DNA of 64,000 bases, from NCBI RefSeq assembly GCF_000189635.1, contig NW_002476161.1, positions 1-64,000 of the forward strand, given 5' to 3'. Of the stretch, positions 50,026-63,600 are shown piece by piece; the stretch's first letter is position 1; each line of letters starts with the position of its first letter. Origin of the DNA: Tetrahymena thermophila SB210 (taxonomy: Eukaryota; Ciliophora; Oligohymenophorea; Hymenostomatida; Tetrahymenidae). A program made the position numbers and the translations under genes. The notes under the pieces were generated by a model that saw nothing but the letters and a program-made list of their open reading frames with translations, was not told where the DNA came from and searched no databases.

Positions 50026-52959
50026 TCCTAAGTTGCTAATTTTTATTTGAAATAAAATTTATTGTTTTTCTAAAAATGACTTTTTTAGTTGTTGAAGATT
50101 TCTATTGCCTTTTCTTTATTGGCTTTTAGTTTATTTATTTTATTTATTATAAATTACATGACTTGCAAAGATTTCTTTTAGTTTTTATTTTAAATTTCCT
50201 TTCAAATAAGCACTCACTCTCTCTAGTGGTGATGGTATTTGTGAATTATAATCCAAAGAATTCTTGCTTGATATCCAAAATAATTATTTATCTGGCTCCA
50301 AAATAAAAAAACAGCTTTAGATATACATATTTACGTCTTTTTCTATTGAAGTAAATAAATTTTTATATATAACTCTGATATCTCTATGCTTAAAAAAAAT
50401 CCTCTATTAAACTAAATAATGTTTATTTACGTTTTTAGATTCTAACTAATTAATAATTATTATATAATTCAAAACTATTTTCTATTTAATCAAGCAAATT
50501 TGGTTAAGTCAAAAATCAGGTAAGTTAAATAATCCAGAGCGAAAATTCAAATTTGTTTTTTAGATAAACATTTGTCAATTACCTGTAAGTAAAATCTATT
50601 TATTTTCTATCACTAAAAATTTATTTTCATATTTTTTCATCATAAACTGTAAATTAATTTAATTTATTATTTTGTAGAAAATATCTTTTCATTTCCTTTA
50701 AGGAACGAACTAATTTTTTTTGTTTTAACATTTTTGAGGTATCTTTCATTGATTTAAAGAAGAAAAATAGTAAATAAGTAAAATGTTTAGTAATTCAAAA
50801 AATACAATATTTTTTTCTCTTTTATCAGCATAATAAGTAAAATGTATATTTTTCATAACTCATGATAAATTTATAATTCTTAAAAATGATAAAATTTATT
50901 GTATTTTATATAACACAATTTAATCTAACATTAAATTTAGCTATTATATTTTTATACTAAGTTTTATCAAATTAATTAACTGTTTAAAAAACTTCTTAAA
51001 ACAATTTTAAAATTTGAAGTTTTTATTATTCTTAAATTGTTAAAAATATATTTATAAATAAATAAATTGCTTTTAATATTTACTTTAAATATTAAGCGAA
51101 TAGATATAATAAATTATATAAATAATTTCTTAGATTAGATTCGTAAAATTAAAAATTTCTTCTTTCACAGGAAATTAATTTGAAAGAAATTTAAATTATT
51201 AATTGATAAAAGAAAAAATTTTAAGGGAAAGATTTTAATTAAGAAAAAAGTAAATCATCTTTCTCGCGTAGTATATTTATAAAAGGGATAAATTGTTTAG
51301 TTTTTCATTACCAGTCAACAAAAAATCATTTTAAAGATTCCTCCCCACAAAACTTTAAAATCTTTAAGATCACCTAATAGTTTTTTCATTTAATATATCC
51401 CTTAATAAATATTATTACGCTTGGACATACTTTTAGTCCGGAATATCAAATCTAAACTTTTTTTTTTATAAAGTCTCTTAAATAATAAATAGTTGATGTA
51501 ATAGTAGTAAGAAATGACTAGCATGAAGAAGAGATGATGTGCGATTGTTTGCCTGTTAACATTAAAATGATGAGTTTAATTCTAAAATAAAGTTTTTAAG
51601 CCACGTTAGCCTCTTGCTAAAAGCCCTGCATGCCCTGCAACACCAATCCCCAAATAATTTAAAAAGAAAATAAACCAGAATTAATACCCATTAAATTAAT
51701 GGTGGCAACAATCAAACTGAAATCAAATCTAAATGCAAATCTTTCAAACTCTAACATCCTATTAAGAAAAGAGCAAATTCTTTATTAGTTTTAAATTATA
51801 TAAAAAATATTTTTTAAAAATTTAGCTTAAACGAAGAACAAATTAGAAGACCACAATAAATAAAAAAGAAAATTAAATAAATAAAAAACAAAATCAAATA
51901 AATAAATAAATAAGAAAACTGAATAAATTAATAAATTAAATAGATAAATAAATTAAATATTAAATAACCTTAAAAATAATTACAATAAATTAAAAAACAA
52001 GCTAGAAAGCAAGTATATAAATAATCATAAAAAATAAATAAAATAAAATTAAAAAATAAAATAAATTTTTAACAACAACTTAACAGTGCAGCTGAATTTT
52101 TTTTTACAAATATATTTCATAATTTTATAATTAATTTAACATGTTTTCAAGGTTTTATTACTTTTTAGCAAAATTATATAAAATAAATACACGATTTTTC
52201 TGATTAGTTGATAAATTTTATTTAAATTTAATCTATTTTATATTTTTCCTTTCATATCTCTTATTTTTAATACAAAATAATAAACTTTGATAATTTAATA
52301 AATCACAGTTGAATTAATTATTTAAAAGTAAAATTAAAAGAAAATAATTTAAAGTATTCTAAAATAAATTTATTTTTTTATCAATAATACTTAATTGTTA
52401 AGAAAATTTTAATTTTTTATTATTATTTCAAAACTGTTAAATAATTTAAAAAATTAGATATAAAAAAAACTTGTTTAAAAAAGATATATTAATAAAAATA
52501 AAAATGTAATAACTATTAAATGAATAGATTGAAACATTTAAAAGATTTTTTATTGTATATAAACAAATTTAAAATAAATTATTTAGGGATATATAAGAAA
52601 TAAAAAAACAATAGAGTAGTTTAATGACAGATATTTGATAAAAATTGTTAATAAACTAATAAGCACAGTGAACATGATCTTATTTATTTTGAGAGATTTA
52701 CTTTCAAAATTTTAATGAAATAAATCAATAAATAAAATAATGTCTTTATAAAAACGTGATATAATTGAAGTTGTCAAACGAAAAGTAAAGGAAATTAAAT
52801 AAAAAAACAAACAAACAAGCATTATTCAAAGTAAAGTCTAATCAAATCAAATCAAACAGTAGTTGAGGATTGCTCACATCTTTTTTTCTTTATTTCAAGT
52901 TAAAAAGAAAGATAAAAACACAATAAGAGTTTATTAAAAAAGAAAGAACAGATTAAAAT
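50026..52959. other. Large divergent intergenic region with a less AT-rich island
   Basis: Nearly 3 kb between the starts of the calpain and gamma-adaptin genes. Most is extremely AT-rich, with an AAAT/AAAAC run zone at about 51830-52060. A less AT-rich island lies at about 51260-51660. It contains a 9-bp inverted repeat (TTAAAGATT ... AATCTTTAA, about 51332-51370), a second small hairpin (GGAC ... GTCC, about 51423-51439) followed by a T10 run near 51458, and a C-rich stretch near 51601-51655. It could be a non-coding RNA or promoter elements; I cannot name it. No protein gene is visible. Confidence 0.5.
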
Positions 52960-55900
52960 ATGAGTAAAGAAGTTCCTTAAAAGCTTAGAGATTTAATCAA
53001 GGCTATTAGAGGCTGCAAAACTACAGCCGAAGAAAGAGCTTTAGTATAAAAGGAGAAGGCATTGATTCGTGAATCATTTAATGTAAAGGCTTTTCTCATA
53101 TTTTAGTTTAAAATTTTAGCATTTGTCCATAATTTTTAAATTAAAGTAATCTAGCTATAAACAGGCCAAATAAATGATAATTTGATATAAAAATGCTTAT
53201 TTTAATTTTCAAAGCTCAAAAATAATTTTTATTCAACTGAAATAGTTCGCATTTCAGATAAAATTTTTGCATGGAAACTAAGACAAAGAAAAAATATTTT
53301 AATTTGTTTTATAAAATACAGAAAAATGAAGAGGAATATAGACCAAGAAATGTAGCAAAATTGCTTTTTATCAATATGTTAGGTCACAACACTGATTTCG
53401 GTCAAATGGAATGTTTGAAACTCATTTCTGCTTAGTCTTTCACAGAAAAGAGAATAGGTTATTTAGGACTTACTTAACTTTTCCATGAATAGTCTGATGT
53501 ATTATTGATGGCAACTTCACGTCTCCTTACAGATTTATAAAGTTAAGTAAGTATTTAAGATATTTTAAACAAAAACAGACTACTTGAAGAATTAGAATTA
53601 GCATAAAATGAAGTTTTTTAATATATTATTTTTTAAATTAGAATAATTATGTAGCAAGTTTAGCAATTATTGCAGTTAGCGAAATATGTACAACTGATAT
53701 GTGTAGAGAACTTATAGGTAATATACTTAAAATCATGCAAAGTGGTACTTCTTTCACAAGAAAAAAAGCTCCACTTGCTGCTGCTAAAATTATGAAAAAG
53801 TTGCCTGATCATTTACCTGATATTATTGAAAAAATTAACACCCTTATGGAAGATCGTCACCATGGTAAAATAAAAATTTTAAAGAAAATTAAATTTCAAA
53901 TATAGAGAAGATATTTTTATTTGATGGAATTAATTTCTTCGTTGCTTTTATTTATTTGAACAATTCAATTTGTTGATGAATGTAATTAATCTAAAAACGA
54001 AGATAAGAAGACGTGTTATATTTAAATAAAAATATGACCACTTGAACAATACAAAATATATTCTTTACCAACTATATTTAATTATATATTTACAAATAAT
54101 ATATTATTTTTACAGGTGTTTTGATAGCAACTCTTGGTTTGATTGAAGAAATTATTTTACATGATCCTACAACCAAGGATAAATTCAAAAAATACGTCAC
54201 TCCCATGATTAAAGTTCTTTAAGGTTTGGTGTCTCATTACGATAAAGATTTTGAAATTGCTGGTGTGGTTGATCCTTTCTTATAAATGAAGATCTTGAAA
54301 TTCTTCAGATACATGGGTAAAGGAGATACTACAGTTTCTGAAGAAGTTTCTAATGTCCTCGCATCAGTAACGATTTTGATTGAATTCATTAAATTCTTCT
54401 TAAAAAAATATATAGTGATTAATTACTAAATATTATTTTTTATACATAGGTTTCTAGTAATACCAACAGTTCTAAAAACACAGGTAATGCTGTTCTCTAT
54501 GAATGTGTGCAAACAATTATGGAAATTGAAAGTTCTAGTCATTTAAAAACATTAGGTATTAACATTTTAGGTAAATTCTTAAGCTAAAAGGATTACAATA
54601 GCAAGTATTGTGCTTTATTCATGTTAAAGCAAGTTGTTAATCATGATATTAATGCTGTCTAAAAGCACAAATAAACTATTCTAGATTGTATGAAAGAAAG
54701 TGATATTTCTGTCAAGCAGTTAGCTTTAGATTTAGTTTACATCATTACTAATGAATAAAATGTTAAAAGCATCATTAAGGAATTGCTCAATTATCTTCTT
54801 GCTGTTACTGATGAAGGTTTCCTCCGTGAGCTTACAAACAAAGTGATTTGAATAATTTCTTAACCACAAAGTTTTATTTTTTTACAAATATTTAACAGAT
54901 ATGTGCAATTGTTGACAAACACTCACCTAACCGCAGATGGTAGGTTGACACTGTAAATTTCTATTTTATTTTTTTATCATAAATTTAAATTTTCACTTAA
55001 ACTAGATAATTAAAGTTTTGACACTTGCTGGTAATTATATTAAGGAAGAATCTACAAATAATATGATCCACTTAATTTGTATGTCTCCTGAATTATAAAG
55101 CTATTCAGTCCATAAACTTTATTTCTCTCTAAATGAAAACATAAATTAAAATGGTTTAGCTAAAGCTGCTGTATACTGTATTGGTGAATTCGGACACTTA
55201 CTCGTTAGAGGAACTCCAGTTGCACATCAAGATACTAAGGTAAATATTTCATTAAAAAGCTTAATAAATATTTTATCTTCGATAATAATAAATTAATATA
55301 GGTAACAGTTAAAGAAGAAGAAGTTATGCAACTTTTTGAAAAATTATTCGAACGCAACAAATTACCTGATAACATTAAGGAATATGGTTTAAATGCTTTG
55401 ATTAAACTTTACCCTAAGTTCTAAAACTCTTAAAATCGTATTATAGATTTAATTGAAATGTTTTAAACTTCTACTTCTTTGGAAGTTCAAAAGCGTTCAT
55501 GCGAATATCTCAAACTTATTGAATGCTAATGGGATGCTAATAGAAACAGCATTCTTGAGCCTATTCCTCCTTATCAACCAGCAATCGATCAATATTCTGT
55601 GTAATATATTTTTCATATCAAACTAATTTTTCTAATTTATAATTTTAAATACAGTAAACCAGTTGGTGATATTGACCTTGATGAATATCCTCCTGCTCCT
55701 TAAAATGCAAATACTAGCGATTAAAGTAACGCTTTGAGCTAAATTGGTATTAATGATTTTGGAAATAACTCTAAGTCTAATAATGCTGGAAACACTGCTG
55801 GAGGCGTTGATTTGTTAAATCTTCTTGTTGATGATGATGATGTATCCCCTGTTCCTACATACAATACTAATGTAGTTAATAGCTAAGTTGTTTAAAACCC

Positions 55901-56621
55901 TCCTGCTTAACAAAATGATGGATTAAATTTACTTAATTTCTATGGTAACAGCTAAGTTGGTGGAGTTACTCCATCAGTCAATACATTCAATCAAACTTAG
56001 AATGCATAATAAAGTGGATACACTCCATAGAATATGGGAAATTTACTAGACTTTGGAGTTTCTTCTCCTTCAACTTTTGGAAATGCAACTCAAAGTTTAA
56101 GCTAGCCTGCCCATTCATTTACTGCATTTTCTGATTCTAACTTAGATCTTGTCTTCAATTGTGATAGAGTAATTCAACTCAATCAAATAATATTTTCTTT
56201 AAATTTATTTTAATTAAAATTAGCTTGATACCACAACTACAATTACAAGCATCTTCAATAATAAATCTGGGTTCCCTCTCACAGAAATAATTTTTTAGGT
56301 TGCCGTCCTAAAGCACTTGAAGCTTACAATGCAACCCATTTCAAATACAATGATTGCTCCTTATTCATAAGGACAAACTACTTAAGTAATTAATTTAAAA
56401 ATCTTAACAAGTTTATTAATTTTTGATAATGAAAAAGGTAATGACTGTATAAAATAGTATGTAAGGATAAAAAGGTATTGCTCTTAAAATTAAAATAGGA
56501 TATACTCTTAATGGTCAATAAGTAATACTTTCTTTATATTTTTAATATTAAAAAAATATTATATTTATTCAAACAGATTTCCTAACAAGTTCAAATTTCT
56601 AACTTCCCTCAAGGATGGTGA
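52960..56621 (+). CDS. AP1G: AP-1 clathrin adaptor gamma subunit (gamma-adaptin)
   Basis: Large subunit of the AP-1 adaptor, which recruits clathrin and cargo at the trans-Golgi/endosome. 868 aa from twelve in-phase exons: 52960-53082, 53322-53546, 53642-53864, 54116-54366, 54450-54842, 54899-54952, 55006-55239, 55302-55600, 55655-56168, 56224-56385, 56438-56521, 56577-56621. The trunk begins with [20 protein letters not shown], the gamma-adaptin N-terminal signature, followed by [16 protein letters not shown] and [12 protein letters not shown]. The later trunk has RRWQVDT and LAGNYI. A hinge (about 610-755) rich in Asn and Gln carries clathrin-box-like motifs DLLNLL and NLLDF. The C-terminal ear runs from about 755 to the end ([23 protein letters not shown]) and is complete. 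One intron (54843-54898) starts GTGATT rather than GTA. Length and domain order are normal for the family. Confidence 0.95.
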
Positions 56622-57644
56622 TTTTGAAATCGCTTATGTGTAAATAAACAATAAAAAATATCCTTAAATACAATATAAATATAAAATAGAATAATGTATT
56701 TCTTTTAATTACTTACCTATCTATCTAGTTAATACTTAATTAAATTGGATTTTATTATCAATTTATGTTTTTCACATTTTTTATTTTACTTTTTTTTTAT
56801 TTATATTTACTTTTTAATTATTTTTTCTAAATAATTCAATAATCATCTTATTTTTTATTTTAAAAATTTATTGCTTTCATTTGTTTTTTATTCTCAAAAA
56901 AATTAAAATTTTATTAAGTGAAAAGTTGATTAATTTTAAACAAATGTTTAGTTGTCAAGAACATTAAATTTTTATTAATTAATAAAATTATTTGGATTCT
57001 TTTAAACAAATACTTAAGATCAAACAAATTAAAATTATTATTTCGTTTTTTAAAGTTCATTTAAAAATATTTTAAATTAATTATTGACTCTAAAAATAAT
57101 TATTATAGTATAAAGTCAATAAATTAATTTATAACTTTTAAACAAGCATTTATATCAAATAAATTAAAATTTTTATAGTTTATCTAAAAATGTGTTTAAT
57201 TAGCTTTTGAACCTAAATAATAATAATTTTGTTCTTTAAAAAAATTATTTGAATACTTTTAAATAAATAATTAATAAAATAAATTAAAAATTTTTTTTCA
57301 TTTTTTAAAGTTCTTCTAAAAAAGTTATTAGTTGATATTTTTTATTTAAATTTAAAATACTGCTTATTTTTCAATTAGAATTATTATTCTAATAAATAAA
57401 AATCTTTTTATTATATAAATTAAATAAAAAAAATGAATTAAAATTTGAGAAATATATTTTTAAAATATAAAGCTTTGATTTATTTATACAAATGATATGA
57501 ATTATTATATATATAAAATGGAAATATTTTTATACATTTTTGTTTTTTAATATATTTCATTTAAACATTTTATTTTAATTTTATGTGCAATATCTTTGAG
57601 ATTTTTTTATAAATCTCTTATAAATCATTAATTCATTTTTATAA
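56622..57644. other. Convergent intergenic region
   Basis: About 1 kb of very AT-rich DNA between the stop of gamma-adaptin and the stop of the Q-rich gene on the other strand. No gene seen. Confidence 0.55.
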
Positions 57645-60600
57645 TCACTTTCTCTTTTGAGGAGACATGGAAGTATTTACTCTTCCAAGTGCTTGTTCAT
57701 ATTGACTCTTAAGAACCATAAGTTGTTCTAATTAGAATTCGATAGGATCCATCTACTATGAATCTTCATAGTGTTATTCAGAGATTGTTTAATCAGCTGA
57801 ATTATCAAATTGTTATTGGGCAGGGACTGTTTAGTTTTATTATGGTTATTAAATATTTTAAGTACTCAAGAATTATTATCTAACATTTTAGTGCATTTGA
57901 ATAGATTGTAATTATTGTTATGATTTTAATTAAAGAGCTTCTTATTCAGCTTAAGTTTGCTTAAGAGCATTAATTCTATACTTTAATTCATTCAGGAATT
58001 ATTCATCATTCTAAGATTACTAGGGGATGAACTCAGTAGTATGAATAGGAGCATAAGAATGTATAGAATGGCTCTTTTGATGAGATGGTTATGGATGAGA
58101 TTATGTGATATAATTATTGCTGAATTAGGGTTGTTAAGGATGATACTATTGAGATTAGGAAATGTAATTATTATATTATGGTTGTTATTATTATTATCTA
58201 GGAGCACTGAAAGCTGTTGGTGCTTAAATTTATTCTTATTAATCTTGCTAAATTATCATTTCACGAGCACTGGAAAGTTAGGAATCTCCTTAGTCATGAT
58301 ACTTCTTTTTGATTGTAGTGAGTATACCTTAGAAGTTAGATGCTTTATCTTAAATATTAGATTAAATTTCATGTAAAATCTAATTCTTATAACTATCAAA
58401 CTGTAAGCGCAAACCATTAATTTCTTTTTTAAGGTTTTTATATTTGATTTTCCAAGTTTCAATGTCTTTTTACTAACTGGCACTCAAATTCTTCAAGTCT
58501 TCATTGTCTTTGATGAGTTGGTTTTCCATTTTAATTCTTCTAGATTATTCATCCTTCAATTAAATATTTTCATTTACAACTTTATCTTTATCTTTCAATA
58601 TGGCTTCACTTAGATTTTGTAATTATTCCTTTTCATTAATTAATTCTCTGATAGCTCTTTGCTTTTCCTCATCACTATTTTACAAGGCAATATCGAATGC
58701 TTCACACTATTTGCTTAAAGCTAGATTGCTTTCTTCAAGGTTTGTTTTTTCCTAATATAGAAAGTGTTAATTCAATTAAAAATAAAATAATTTCAATTTT
58801 AATTACTTAAAGTAGAGGGGCAATAGTATTTTCATACTCTTGGCGGAGGCTATCAATCTCAGATTTGTGGAACTCGAAGTTTTCTTGAAGTTACTTTTAA
58901 GTTTATTCTAATTCTTCTCTAGTCTAAGAATTTTAGATGTTAAGTTGAGAATTCTCTTCTGATAATGCAGCAATTTGTTTAAGATTTTCATCTATTTTCA
59001 ATTTAAGTGCATCAATTTCATTGTTCTTTTCTAATAATTAGTTTTTCATGAAAATAATCTTTTCAAGCATGTTGTTACTTCCAGAGGTAACAGTTCTAGT
59101 TTGTTAACTACCAGTCATTAAGATAGATTTTCTCTGCAATATAGAGGGTCTAATTTAACTCTTTTCATCTTTTAATTTGCTTTAAGAATGAGGAGATAAA
59201 GGAGTAGATGATTCCATTTTTTAAGATGTCACCTTTCCAAATTAGGGAAGAGATTAGATTTCTTATTAATTCTATTTAGAAGGAACTTAAGTCTTGGACA
59301 TATTTGAAGAGACTGAAGCTGGAGCAGCAGCACCTGATACCGCAGACTTCTTGATAGAGCTTTAGCTTTAGCTTCCATCTATTGATTTTTTCTTTTTTAC
59401 GAGTACTTTCTTCTTTGTGACAACTGTTTTAGTCATTGGGATAGAAGTTTTAGACATAGATTCTTCTGAACCTTCTTATTTAGGAGATTATGGTTTTTTA
59501 GATCTCTTTACTTTTTAAGAGTCTTCCAAATCCTATTCTCTAATAATAGGGGCTTCAGATTATGTCATATTTTTCTTTTTGTTTTTCTTCTTCTTCTTTT
59601 TGTCAACCTAAGAAGCTTAGAGAGGAGCTGCATTGTTAGAAATATATATTTAAGAATTAGGAGGAATAGCAGTAATGCTGGCATCATTTATAGAAGATAA
59701 GCTATTTTAATCTTTTTTTTACTCAATTTATGATTGTACTAACTGACCTGATGGTCTCATCTAACTTGGTTATTATTATTATTATTGCACAGTGGAACCA
59801 TTAAAGGAAATTACGGATTGTTATTATTATGGAATATAATAAGATTAGGTCTAAATATGATTAGGTAAAGCATTTTAAACTCCTTATCTCTATTATTAGT
59901 CAACAGGAATATTTGTGTTTGTAGCAGGTCCTAAAGAAAGAGTACTAATAGCCTCTCTTGGTTATTAGTTTTATGATTACAAAAATTAAGAAGAAGATTA
60001 AACCTAAGCAGCACCTGGAGGATATACAATTATAGATGAAGTAGGTAAAATTCTTTACTATTATGAGGCATCAGAAGAAGACTGAGTTTAATATTATGAT
60101 TGTTAAATTGGGACCTATAATAATTATTATTGTTATTATTATGACTAATCAACAGGTGGAGCTTATGATGATAATTATTATTATTGGCTTTGTTAAACAC
60201 TTTAAACTTGAATAGGAACAGGACCTTATATTTCTACTTATTATAAAATTTATTATTAAGGAGCTTGTAATCCTTTAACTGGATTTTGAACTTATGAGTG
60301 GAATACTTAACCTTGAGTAGCTCCTGTCTATTATTAAACTTAAGATTGAGAAATGAATTAAGGTTTATGAGTTTGTTATTGTTATTACTCTTAAGGATTA
60401 GCAATAACATTTTAAGCTTAAGCAGGCATTTAATTTTAAACAGTGGGTTATTAGTTTTGTTATTATTGGATTTATAAGCCTTACAAAGGTCTTTAAGCTT
60501 AAGAGTAGAACATCTGACCCTATTTTTAGCCTTATTACTGTTGAACTTAAGACTAAGAAATAAATTGAGGCTAGTTAGGTTATTGCTATTATGCAAACTA

Positions 60601-63600
60601 TTCTTATTATTTCTACTCTTAAGGAATAGCTTAAGTATCTAAGGCTTAAGCCTCTTAAGTTTATTGTTAAGGTAATTATATTCCTTGCAAAGGTCTTTAA
60701 GCTTAGGAATGGAACATCTAACCTTGAGGAGCACCTTATTATTGTTAAACTTGAGATTAAGAAATAAATGATGGCTAGTGATGTTATTATTATTATTGAT
60801 TCAATTATTCTTAGGGAGCTATATCAACACTTTGAGATTAAGAAGGCACTTGATTAGAAGCTTATTAGGATGCTTGTTATTATTGTAAAGGTACTTATAA
60901 TCCTTAAACTTATCTTTATGCTTATGAGTGGAACATTTATCCTTAGGGAGCAGCTGATTATTATTAAACCTAAGATTACGAAATAAATTAAGGTTAGTTA
61001 CGTTATTGCTATTAAGCTTGCTATGCTTCTTTTACAGATCTTTACAATTCTTAAGAATTTACTAAATTATTCTATGCTTATTAGGGACTTTAATCTTAGT
61101 TTTCAGGCTATTATTAGGCTACTTACAAACCTTAAACTTATCTTTAGGCTTATGAATGGAACATCTATCCTTGGACAGCAGCTTACTGTGGTTAAACTTA
61201 AGATTAAGATAAGAATTAAGGTTAATGTTATTTTTATTACTATTATTATTCTTATTAATTATCTTGCTCAACTTATTCCACTTATTATTAAATAACAACA
61301 CTTTGAGCTTCGTGAGAAGATTGAACTTGTTATTAGTTCTAACTTACTTATAATCCTTATACAGGTCTTTGAACTTAAGAATGGAAGATTTAACCCTAAG
61401 TAGCAGGTTGCTATTAAGGTTTTTATACTTAGGATTAGGAAATAAACTAAGGTTAGTGCTATTACTATTATTACTCAGCTTATTAAACAGGGCTAGGCTA
61501 CTGAGGTTAGTATTATGTACCTTACTCTTCTTCTAAAGGTTATTCGATAATTTCGTTTTCAACTTGGGGGAAATTTCTGTGTTGAGGTTGTAAAGGTTGT
61601 GATTAAGTCATGCTCTTTGATGCATTTTATTTAGCACTAGGAATATAAACTGATTAGCTTTACATAGGGTTTTATCCTCCTTATTATAATTATTCTCTTA
61701 ATTCATTTGCATTAACTCCACTTTGAACATCATGATCTTACTTATTTGTTTGTTAATCAAATGATAATTATAATTCTTCTTCCTCTACTGGTCCTTCTTA
61801 TTAAGTATATTATGACTAAATTATTTCTTGTTTTTGTTATTATTACGAGTTTAAGATAGGTTAATTTTATTGTGACTAATTAACTTCAGACACTTAAATT
61901 TGGGATTATTAAACTGCAGGTTATTATTCATTTTAATTTTATGCAGGTCCAAAACTTTGATATTGATTTTGCTATATTGGCTATGATTATATAAGATTTT
62001 GTTAGGGTTAAACTTGCTTTCCAGCTGGAAGATAAACTGATTATACTTAAGAAATGTTGCTTTGTGGTAAAGCCAATAGTTATTGTTAATTATTTCCAGG
62101 GTGCTCTTAGACTTAGGGTAAATTATCAGAAGAGCTGTAAGAATTTTATTGAGACTAAACAAATTGAATAGCTTATTATTAAGAAGAGTCTAACTATTAT
62201 TATTACTGTGGTTAACCAGGAATTGATAAATTATTGCCAATATTAGGTTGAGGAGTTGATTTAAAGTTGTTTAATTGTTATTATTAGGGGTGAGCAACAT
62301 AAACTGATTGTGTTTATTAAATAGGTTAATTATTTTATGGTAACTATTAAGCAACCTCTTAAATTGAATTTTAAGTATATTAGTTTTATCCAACGTCTAC
62401 ATTTGCTTGATTAATTTGAGAGCCTTCAGCAATTGAGTTATCTTGTGCATCATTTAATTGCGAAATGATCATTTAAGGGGCTTATTAAACTGAGTTTTAC
62501 ATTCTTACAAATTAAGAAGTTGAAATCTAAAGTGGCTCTTCATCTGTTTGATCAAGGAAGGTACTACCTTCTTGTTAAGGATTAGCATGAATTTAAAGCT
62601 GTTACTATGATATCTGAATTGTTGGAGGTTGTTACATAGTTTAGGTTTATGATCTCTATGAAGCATTTGAACTAGTTACAGAGCCTTACTATGCAAAGTG
62701 CTATTGTTCTTATTCTAACAAATGATGAGGTTAAGAAGCTGAGGCAGCAATAGATGATGAGTCGTGCTAGGATTCTTCATGAGCATTTTATACTTGAGAT
62801 TAAACATTTTCTTCTTAAATTTCATCTAAACCTTGAGCCTGTTGGTTTTAAGCAGTTTATCTACTTTGAGACTACTAATGAGCTTCCATAAGATTCTTTA
62901 CATTAACTGCTGGTTAATTTTTATTTAATTAGACTGATCCTCTTCCAAGTTGAGATACCTACTATTATTAGTCTTAAACTTGGCCCATTCTCAAAGAACC
63001 ACGTCCAAGCTTGTTTACATTGACATTTTGCTCTGGTTATGATGATTCTTAATGTTATTAAGCTTCAGCAGGTTCTTAGAGAATACTGGTTGTTGCAGTT
63101 ACATTATTATTTTGATTCTCAACAATTGCAGAAACTCCTTGGTAAACTATATCTTAACAAGAGGGTCCATAGGGTAAATTATCATGAGAAACAGAATAGT
63201 GTTAACTAAATTAATTTTAGAATTGAATTGTAGACTCGTATTATTGAGTTCCAGGAGGCTCTTACTCATATTCAGATCCTTAATCTTAGTCATACTACTA
63301 CTACTCTTATTCATTTGATGAATATTGAATATACTAAGATTACTAAATTGATTGGTTTTGTATTAATGGTTATTATTAGTTTCTAATTGATTAGACTTAT
63401 TTAGGTGAGGTTTGGAATTAGGGTAACTTTTAAGAGTAGAAATTAGTATTAATTTATTAATTGTTTTACACTAAAACACTAGCAGTTTATCTCAAATTTT
63501 CCTAGGGTTATTAGCTATTGAAATCAGAAACCTTAATATATTAAATATTTTTTAATTTTTAAAATGATAAAATGATTTAATTAATTTACTCTTCTTTGAC

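Noticed and set aside
51555..51720. C/D-box snoRNA (ATGATGA near 51565, CTGA near 51714)
   Set aside because: The boxes are about 150 nt apart with no terminal stem, too far for a standard C/D snoRNA.
58041..58376. Met/Leu/Arg-rich 111-aa plus-strand frame
   Set aside because: Antisense of the Gln/His/Pro-rich C-terminus of the gene at 57645; the in-phase minus-strand exon explains it.
60234..62162. Asn/Lys/Leu-rich minus-strand frames of 60-120 aa
   Set aside because: They are the +1 frame of the Gln-rich exon; phase from both neighbouring introns selects the Gln-rich frame.
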